Source of the DNA: Bolinopsis microptera | Taxonomy: Eukaryota > Ctenophora > Tentaculata > Lobata > Bolinopsidae | Assembly (NCBI RefSeq): GCF_026151205.1 | Contig: NC_087081.1 | Coordinates: 4,893,246-4,957,245 of the forward strand | Direction of reading: 5' to 3' | DNA length: 64,000 bases | Part shown: one piece after another, positions 57,684-64,000 of the stretch | Layout: each line of letters opens with the position of its first letter | How positions within the stretch are numbered: the first letter of the stretch is position 1 | Made by a program: the position numbers and the translations under genes | Notes under the pieces: generated by a model | The model's database searches: none | Told to the model about the DNA's origin: nothing | The model's input: only the letters and a program-made list of their open reading frames with translations

Positions 57684-57871
57684 GGGGGGATCGTTCACAT
57701 ATTGATATTACGTTATCAGCTATGGGGGGGGGGGGGGGGGGGGGGGGGGTGTTACGAATGATTACGCTAGTGTAATTTTGACACAATAGCTATTTGTAAA
57801 ACTGATTATGGAGGGGGGGGGGGGGGCAAAAATGTTCCAAAAAATGATTACGTAATATGTGAACGACCCCT
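57684..57871. mobile_element. MITE of the GGGGTCGTTCACATATTA family, copy 1
   Basis: Same family as 20565-20739, with a G-run of about 27 bases (57723-57749) and a second of about 15. TA flanks both ends. It ends 32 bp before the acceptor of the exon at 57904. Confidence 0.82.
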
Positions 57872-57903
57872 AAGCATTTTATTGAATCAGGAAGTCCTTT
57901 CAG

Positions 57904-58169
57904 ATGATGGGAATTGGGAGCCATATAGCCTTCATGCAACTTGGAGAGTGGCTGGAGCTGAGACTTGCCCTTCCTGCTGGAGAGTGAAGCTATATAAATA
58001 TAATACGGAGTACTACGAGCGGACCTGGATTGGCACAGACTTTACCCCTGGATGCGGTATCAGCACGACAATTAACGCGATATATTGGCCGGCCTACCGA
58101 ATTCCTTTCAATTTAACCTTGCAGAAGGATGGTACAACGGTTTTTGGTGTCTCATGTGGGCTTCACTAA
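57904..58169 (+). CDS. Unrecognised terminal exon, copy 1
   Basis: The acceptor GTCCTTTCAG is followed by an open frame of 87 codons to TAA, entering in phase 1. The peptide is rich in Trp, Tyr and Cys (GNWEPYSLHATWRVAGAE, CPSCWRVKLYKYN, TWIGTDFTPGCGIS, VFGVSCGLH) and looks like an extracellular or secreted domain with paired cysteines. I do not recognise the family. Upstream exons were not found; an earlier TTG/ATG-less frame runs into the MITE. Confidence 0.4.
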
Positions 58170-58377
58170 TCGATGTCTTAAAGAATGAGCAAGACCTGAC
58201 AGACTGCAAAATTAACCAAAGTTTCATACGAGACAGCCCCCTTCTCCTATCCTTAAATTACACCAGGACTTGATCAGATCTTTAAGTTTATCTAGCTTGC
58301 TAGTCTATTGCTTGCTAGTCTATTTGCTGGTCTAATTGCTAGTCTATTGCTCATCGCACGTTCCTTATCGGACCTTA

Positions 58378-58715
58378 TAATTTGGATGATGATTAATCAC
58401 TCTACACTCGACTGTCACGTGACTTTTTCAACCCGTTCTCTAGCTGGTCTTGAACGACTATTCGAAACCCTAACCCTCTAATCTGATCCCAACCCTAACC
58501 CTATATATATACTAACCCAATCCTGAACACAAGCATATGCTGAAAACCTAACCCTAACGAGAAATTAGACTAACTTCCTTGTACGGTCATATCACGTGAT
58601 CGAGAAGTTTTTCGCCAATATCTCGTCAGGGGAGCATTTTAACCCTATGTCATGGGGGGTGATTCGGAATCAGCGTCCGAAAATACATCGATTGAAGTTG
58701 GTTTCTACTGTCGGG
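58378..58715 (+). repeat. Dispersed repeat with telomere-like words
   Basis: Contains AACCCTAACCCT words, CAACCCGTTCTCTAGCTGG, AACACAAGCATATGCTGAAA and GTCATGGGGGGTGATTCGGA. Related copies are at 63524-63757, 51975-52085, 38750-38945 (inverted) and 31960-32040. Confidence 0.65.
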
Positions 58716-59584
58716 GGCCCTTCTAGAACAATCTCGAAGATCGACTGTAGAGTGATTTAGCACGCTCGTTATAATTTAAAGTTCAAATTACAAATAAGGC
58801 CCGAAAAATTGAAGGGACATTAATTGCAACGCTGGAGCCCCGCCTAGGGCCTAGCGTTCATTTTATATTATTATTTAATGTCCGCGTCCGTTCAATTAAA
58901 GTCCGTTCGTTAAGTTCGACCTAGCTAAACTTGATGTCCGTTGATTTTTTTCCACTGCGAGCTTAATTTTTTCCATGCATATAGAAAAACTTTTTAATTT
59001 CAGTCAATTTCATATTATATTTCTATCATCTACAGAAAATGAAGAGTCACTATAATAATAGTCTAGACCTTCATCAATTCTGGAACTTCCATTCCTGGAT
59101 AATATCATCAGAGATGAGCTTCATGTATTGCACACTTTCCTCATTGTGAGATTGTTCTGAGTTGTGCAAGTTTTTTTATAGTCTGCTCTGTGTCCGTAGA
59201 TCGATCGACAAATATGTTTTGCAACCGAAGCTTGCCTTGATGAGTTTGTAAAATCTCAATTTTCTGTTGAGTTCTCGCTTTTTGTTCCATTGTTGAACAA
59301 AAAAAGTTTTCACTTTTAGCCTCGCTGATTTTTGAGGGATTGAAAGTTGATTTGTTACATGTTACTGGTACATGTCACATTTGTTACATGTCAGCATTCG
59401 TGGCCAACTTCATGAGTGATAGGTGGACTTTCTTTAGGGTTTTTTTTTCTGTGTCTTGCGTTTCTGTACGTGTTATAGTCCGTTACTGTTTGAGAAAATT
59501 GTGCTCCAAACGGCAATTTCTAATCTCAAAAAAATTGGTTTGTTTCCTCACTAATTTAATCTTCATACTTCAACTGCAATGACC

Positions 59585-59935
59585 TTTCTTATCAATTTCC
59601 AGATTATTAGGCGGCGCTCAGTTTCATGGAATCTCTATTCGGTGGAATATATGTTTATGAACATTATACCCTGCCATGCCATGCAGGGGTTCCCAGGTAA
59701 TTTCCAGATACCGCCACCGTAATTACCAGATTAGATAACGGACTTTATTAAATCTTCACAACTTGAACTACTTAAGCGTGCGTAACCAAAGTTAAATTCA
59801 GTTCAGTAGGACTCAACACAATATGTTGAACTTATTCCTTATCCTACTTGTTCAACTTGATTAGGGGTGATATGATCTGACCCTTAATAATTGGGGTCCC
59901 CCTTAGTCGGTCTCTCGTCAGCTGCACTGCTCCGG
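59585..59935. repeat. Fragments of two dispersed families
   Basis: AGGCGGCGCTCAGTTTCATGG to GGTTCCCAGGTAATT (59610-59705) is a reverse copy of the family at 52680-52830. GGTGATATGATCTGACCC (59866-59883) to CTCCGG resembles an end of the inverted-repeat element at 2047-3355. Confidence 0.55.
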
Positions 59936-60074
59936 TTATATTTGTTCTAAAAACATCACAACTCTGGCCCGGGCATTTAAGATTAAACAGCACCTTCAGA
60001 TTAAACAATACGATATTTTTGGAACAAAATTTAGCTCATATCTCATAGTACATGATAATATCTTGTTACAACAC

Positions 60075-60797
60075 TCATTTGCAGTAAAACTCTTCAACTA
60101 TACTAATAAATTGACGGCGTAGTGGCAATGGTCCTTGTCTAAAGCTGAGTGCTAGCAGTATGCAGTGTACCCAGCAGTCAGTCATTGCTGATTTCCCCGC
60201 GTGGTTCAGGTGTAAGCCGTCACGTGACAGGTGAGGAAGTCCGAAACATATGTTCTCAAAGAGTTTGAAATTTGGAGTTCTGAGTGACAGTTTGAGAAGT
60301 AATTCATTGAGATAGTTAATGCGTCTGTTCATGTTGTTGTAAGGATCAGCGGACATGGAGAGGTTTGTGATGCAGTCAAAGAGGAATTGTGTTTTGTATT
60401 TTTGCACGAAATGTTTCAGGTGGTTGTGCAGTGTTATCGGGTTAGCTGCGGAGACTTTCATCATGTCATTTATGCCTGCTGATATCAAAACCACGTCAGC
60501 CTGTTCGATGGATTTGCTGTGCTCATGGAGATCACGCAAAAAGAAGAGGTTCTCTCTAAATGCGATAACAGGCTCACGGAATAAGGAACAGTCAAAGGAC
60601 GCATTCTTAGAGTCTGATAGTATGAGGACCTTTTTAGGTCGGCTCGCAGTGCTGGCAGGGTTGCGTGGCGGCCTGGTTGATCTAGCAGAGTGATCTAGAA
60701 GAACTCGACATGTGATGCTGATTCTAGGCCCAGTAAAATCAGATTCTTGAATGGGTGGAACGCTGTGATCAAACATGTCTTGGCTGGCACGTGACAT
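60075..60797 (-). CDS. SGNH-esterase domain protein, probable LINE ORF1, copy 2
   Basis: Same 240-residue product as the copy at 54929-55651. No ORF2 follows it: 50 bp downstream lies the duplication junction. This copy is therefore an orphan ORF1. Confidence 0.75.
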   Translation of the reverse strand: MSRASQDMFDHSVPPIQESDFTGPRISITCRVLLDHSARSTRPPRNPASTASRPKKVLILSDSKNASFDCSLFREPVIAFRENLFFLRDLHEHSKSIEQADVVLISAGINDMMKVSAANPITLHNHLKHFVQKYKTQFLFDCITNLSMSADPYNNMNRRINYLNELLLKLSLRTPNFKLFENICFGLPHLSRDGLHLNHAGKSAMTDCWVHCILLALSFRQGPLPLRRQFISIVEEFYCK

Positions 60798-61111
60798 AGC
60801 ATACAGAGAGCCGTGGTGTGGTGTAAGTTCTCCCTTGCCATAACCGAAGGCTAGTTTCCTCCTTCCTACTTTAGTACTTTGCTACCAGTATAACTAGTCC
60901 GGAGTACAAGAGCAATGAAATTATCAAATCCCTCAAAGATTAACATTTTATTATGTTTATGTGCTCGGACTTCGTAATAATATCAAATGTCTGATAAATG
61001 TCTGAAATATATTTGCTAACTTCCCAAATTTGTATGTTCATTGTTCATGGGCTTTTAGCCTTAATATGGATTATGGTTCACCGTTGTGTTTCTAACAAAG
61101 ATGTCACTTAG

Positions 61112-61684
61112 ATGTTCAGTAAAAGAAGCACTTTGGCCGAGGCTGTGGGAAGATCTTTGTTGAGCAAAAAGATACGCCCTTCAAGGTGATAAAAGCACTA
61201 AAGGTTATGCATATGAATCAAGGGATAGTTAAAAACAACGTCCAAGTCTAATTTTTCCAGTAATAAACAATACATCCTTGAAAATCTTTCTGCAGGTAGA
61301 ACTCCAGTTACTAAATATAATGAGACGCAGACAAAAGAGCGTGAGTTTGTAGTGGGGACAAAGCAAAATAGAGAGCCCTCTCCTTTATATAATGCTATAC
61401 CAACACTACTAACTGTACCATTGTGTGCAATCAGCGGGGAACTGTCGGGAACGGGTTTTGCAGACTTATATAATGGGGGACCGGTATTCGGTAAGCTTAT
61501 AAACGATCCAACAAGTTTGCACTCTGTACCAGGCTTATATAATATAATACCTGCTGTGAGGGGGAGGGAATATTTAACCCGTGAACATTTATCCGCGTCT
61601 AACCAGGGGCGTTATAACAGCTGCAAGAGCCAAGAGAGCATTAGTGAGTTGAAAGATCATGAACTATTGAAACTCACGTTTTAA
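61112..61684 (+). CDS. Unrecognised two-exon gene, copy 2
   Basis: Exons 61112-61185 and 61300-61684, identical by eye to the copy at 55966-56538. Confidence 0.45.
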
Positions 61685-62267
61685 AATCGTGTGGTTTCAT
61701 GAATATTTTGAATTAAATTTTAAAAGGTAGCATTAGATGATGATGATGCAGCTTCCTTTGATTTATTAAAAGGGTTTATGCTCTCCAGTCTCCATTCGTT
61801 CTTCAGAACGTTTGGTTCGGTTTAAATTCGAGAAACCATACGATCAAAGATATACTACGTTAACTATTAACTAGTTTATTACAAATATAATGTTAGGGTA
61901 CTAGAGAATTGTACAGTTTAAAGTACTCACTACCCAGCCGGCAAAGTTGCACAGCTTCTCAACCGATAGCGAAACATATAGAAAACTGTAGCTTTTATAA
62001 AACTAAAAGCTCTCTTTCATAACTGACGCAATAAAATATAGTCGGGCGGACGCATACCGGAATTCAGGGGAACTGGAAGCTTCAACATTCAATTTAAAGT
62101 CCAATAATCCAAATTTTTCTCTTTCGTCGTAATTATCGACGACGTTTACAATTTAGCTTCTTTCTTCTTTCGGACTTCGTTTTTAGACTAAACTGTAGTT
62201 TCTCACTACGAGATGGCCAGGCCTACTCTCATGCTGTCTATATGTGATGATTAACTCTGAAAAACTA

Positions 62268-62339
62268 GGGACAACTGGGGAATGATCCCAGAACCTCGAG
62301 ATTTCGCGTCTCTTGCTCTACCAATTGAGCTACTGACCC
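62268..62339 (-). pseudogene. Degenerate tRNA-like sequence, copy 2
   Basis: Identical to 57122-57193, within the second tandem unit. Confidence 0.6.
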
Positions 62340-62829
62340 TGATTCTCAGAGCGAAATCACCACTCATATACAGCACAATTTCATGCTTTGTGTGGAATAT
62401 AATTTTATCAGTTATTTAGAATATATATTCGCATTATCCACACTATATTTACATTACACGTACAACGTGATATCATTATCAGTGCAGTGTGTACAACACC
62501 AACTACACCGATCAATTGCCATGCGAATATATATTCTAAATAACTGATAAAACTGTAGTTTAAAGGATTATCTCTCGAATAATCAACACTGCATCAGCAT
62601 AGGAAAGTGACCCTCAAAGTCAAGTAATGATCGTTTCTAAAAGCTTGGGTAAGCTAAAATTTCACGCAAAATTGTCTACGCGCCAATAATTACGACACCC
62701 TGCTGTATGTCGATGAACAGATCATGTGGTACCGATTTTCGTGTTATTTCATGATCCCATGGCATACAATGGTGCTACTCAGATCATGTAAAGATATAAC
62801 TGTAGTTGCAAGCTATCGCGGATCACATA

Positions 62830-63017
62830 GGGGGGATCGTTCACATATTGATATTACGTTATCAGCTATGGGGGGGGGGGGGGGGGGGGGGGTGTTACGA
62901 ATGATTACGCTAGTGTAATTTTGACACAATAGCTATTTGTAAAACTGATTATGGAGGGGGGGGGGGGGGGGGCAAAAATGTTCCAAAAAATGATTACGTA
63001 ATATGTGAACGACCCCT
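62830..63017. mobile_element. MITE of the GGGGTCGTTCACATATTA family, copy 2
   Basis: Copy in the second tandem unit. The first G-run is shorter and the second longer than in copy 1. Confidence 0.82.
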
Positions 63018-63049
63018 AAGCATTTTATTGAATCAGGAAGTCCTTTCAG

Positions 63050-63315
63050 ATGATGGGAATTGGGAGCCATATAGCCTTCATGCAACTTGGAGAGTGGCTG
63101 GAGCTGAGACTTGCCCTTCCTGCTGGAGAGTGAAGCTATATAAATATAATACGGAGTACTACGAGCGGACCTGGATTGGCACAGACTTTACCCCTGGATG
63201 CGGTATCAGCACGACAATTAACGCGATATATTGGCCGGCCTACCGAATTCCTTTCAATTTAACCTTGCAGAAGGATGGTACAACGGTTTTTGGTGTCTCA
63301 TGTGGGCTTCACTAA
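63050..63315 (+). CDS. Unrecognised terminal exon, copy 2
   Basis: Same frame and sequence as 57904-58169, in the second tandem unit. Confidence 0.4.
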
Positions 63316-64000
63316 TCGATGTCTTAAAGAATGAGCAAGACCTGACAGACTGCAAAATTAACCAAAGTTTCATACGAGACAGCCCCCTTCTCCTATCCTT
63401 AAATTACACCAGGACTTGATCAGATCTTTAAGTTTATCTAGCTTGCTAGTCTATTGCTTGCTAGTCTATTTGCTGGTCTAATTGCTAGTCTATTGCTCAT
63501 CGCACGTTCCTTATCGGACCTTATAATTTGGATGATGATTAATCACTCTACACTCGACTGTCACGTGACTTTTTCAACCCGTTCTCTAGCTGGTCTTGAA
63601 CGACTATTCGAAACCCTAACCCTCTAATCTGATCCCAACCCTAACCCTATATATATACTAACCCAATCCTGAACACAAGCATATGCTGAAAACCTAACCC
63701 TAACGAGAAATTAGACTAACTTCCTTGTACGGTCATATCACGTGATCGAGAAGTTTTGTCGGGGGCCCTTCTAGAACAATCTCGAAGATCGACTGTAGAG
63801 TGATTTAGCACGCTCGTTATAATTTAAAGTTCAAATTACAAATAAGGCCCGAAAAATTGAAGGGACATTAATTGCAACGCTGGAGCCCCGCCTAGGGCCT
63901 AGCGTTCATTTTATATTATTATTTAATGTCCGCGTCCGTTCAATTAAAGTCCGTTCGTTAAGTTCGACCTAGCTAAACTTGATGTCCGTTGATTTTTTTC

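Larger units (their letters stand above)
54881..60026 (+). repeat. Tandem segmental duplication, copy 1 (5146-bp unit)
   Basis: All landmarks in this unit recur 5146 bp further on with apparently identical sequence: the SGNH ORF, the two-exon gene, the tRNA-like relic, the MITE and the terminal exon. Differences seen are G-run lengths in the MITE and a 98-bp segment (about 58610-58708) absent from copy 2. Confidence 0.92.
60027..64000 (+). repeat. Tandem segmental duplication, copy 2 (continues past window)
   Basis: Begins at AAAATTTAGCTCATATCTCA and follows copy 1 at a fixed offset of 5146 bp, falling to 5048 after the 98-bp deletion near 63757. The window ends before the unit does. Confidence 0.92.

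Noticed and set aside
58490-58560. Telomeric repeat array
   Set aside because: Only a few AACCCT words occur, and the same sequence recurs as part of a dispersed repeat family, so it is not evidence of a telomere or fusion.

Overview
This window is intron-rich animal nuclear DNA. The genes have phase-consistent GT-AG introns, and there are metazoan-type signalling proteins (an RGS-RhoGEF-like exchange factor, an EF-hand protein, a class A GPCR), APE-type LINEs with SGNH-esterase and PHD-like modules, tRNA-derived repeats, and many MITEs and minisatellites in an AT-rich background. An invertebrate metazoan, perhaps a cnidarian, is my guess; no species-level call is supported.

Left part (1-24 kb). 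A large plus-strand gene enters from outside the window and ends at 23341. I assemble 21 exons whose phases agree throughout (2841 coding nt, 946 residues plus stop). They encode a DH-PH Rho guanine-nucleotide exchange factor most like the ARHGEF1/11/12 group. A complete five-exon minus-strand gene for a 205-residue, three-EF-hand, calbindin/secretagogin-like protein sits inside its 8.85-kb intron. The introns hold a TTAA-flanked giant palindrome, a 5'-truncated RNase H-bearing LINE, several inverted-repeat elements and large minisatellites. Three of these minisatellites copy real splice junctions.

Middle part (25-40 kb). A 1.4-kb TCC/CAG pyrimidine tract precedes a broken RTE-like LINE, whose endonuclease domain is split by a 149-bp hAT-type MITE. 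Both may lie inside a TTAA-flanked element with G-run ends. Next come an intronless GPCR gene (minus), a 2-kb TTAA-flanked inverted-repeat element, and a LINE relic interrupted by a SINE and bracketed by 50-bp direct repeats.

Right part (40-64 kb). A long minus-strand LINE ORF2 (zinc fingers, endonuclease, reverse transcriptase) is split by a 10.5-kb DNA transposon (43487-54033). This transposon has ~0.9-kb terminal inverted repeats built from AGCGCTGGCCAGCGCT-like palindromes, a perfect 8-bp target duplication, decayed hAT transposase exons and a 91-bp satellite. Removing it restores the LINE frame exactly. Beyond it lies a 5146-bp tandem segmental duplication (54881-60026, then 60027 to past the window end). 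It carries an SGNH-esterase LINE ORF1, an unrecognised two-exon gene, a tRNA-like relic, a MITE and an unrecognised terminal exon.

The host genes visible here are the RhoGEF, the nested EF-hand gene, the GPCR and perhaps the unrecognised exons of the duplicated unit. Everything else is transposable-element or repeat DNA, often nested three deep.
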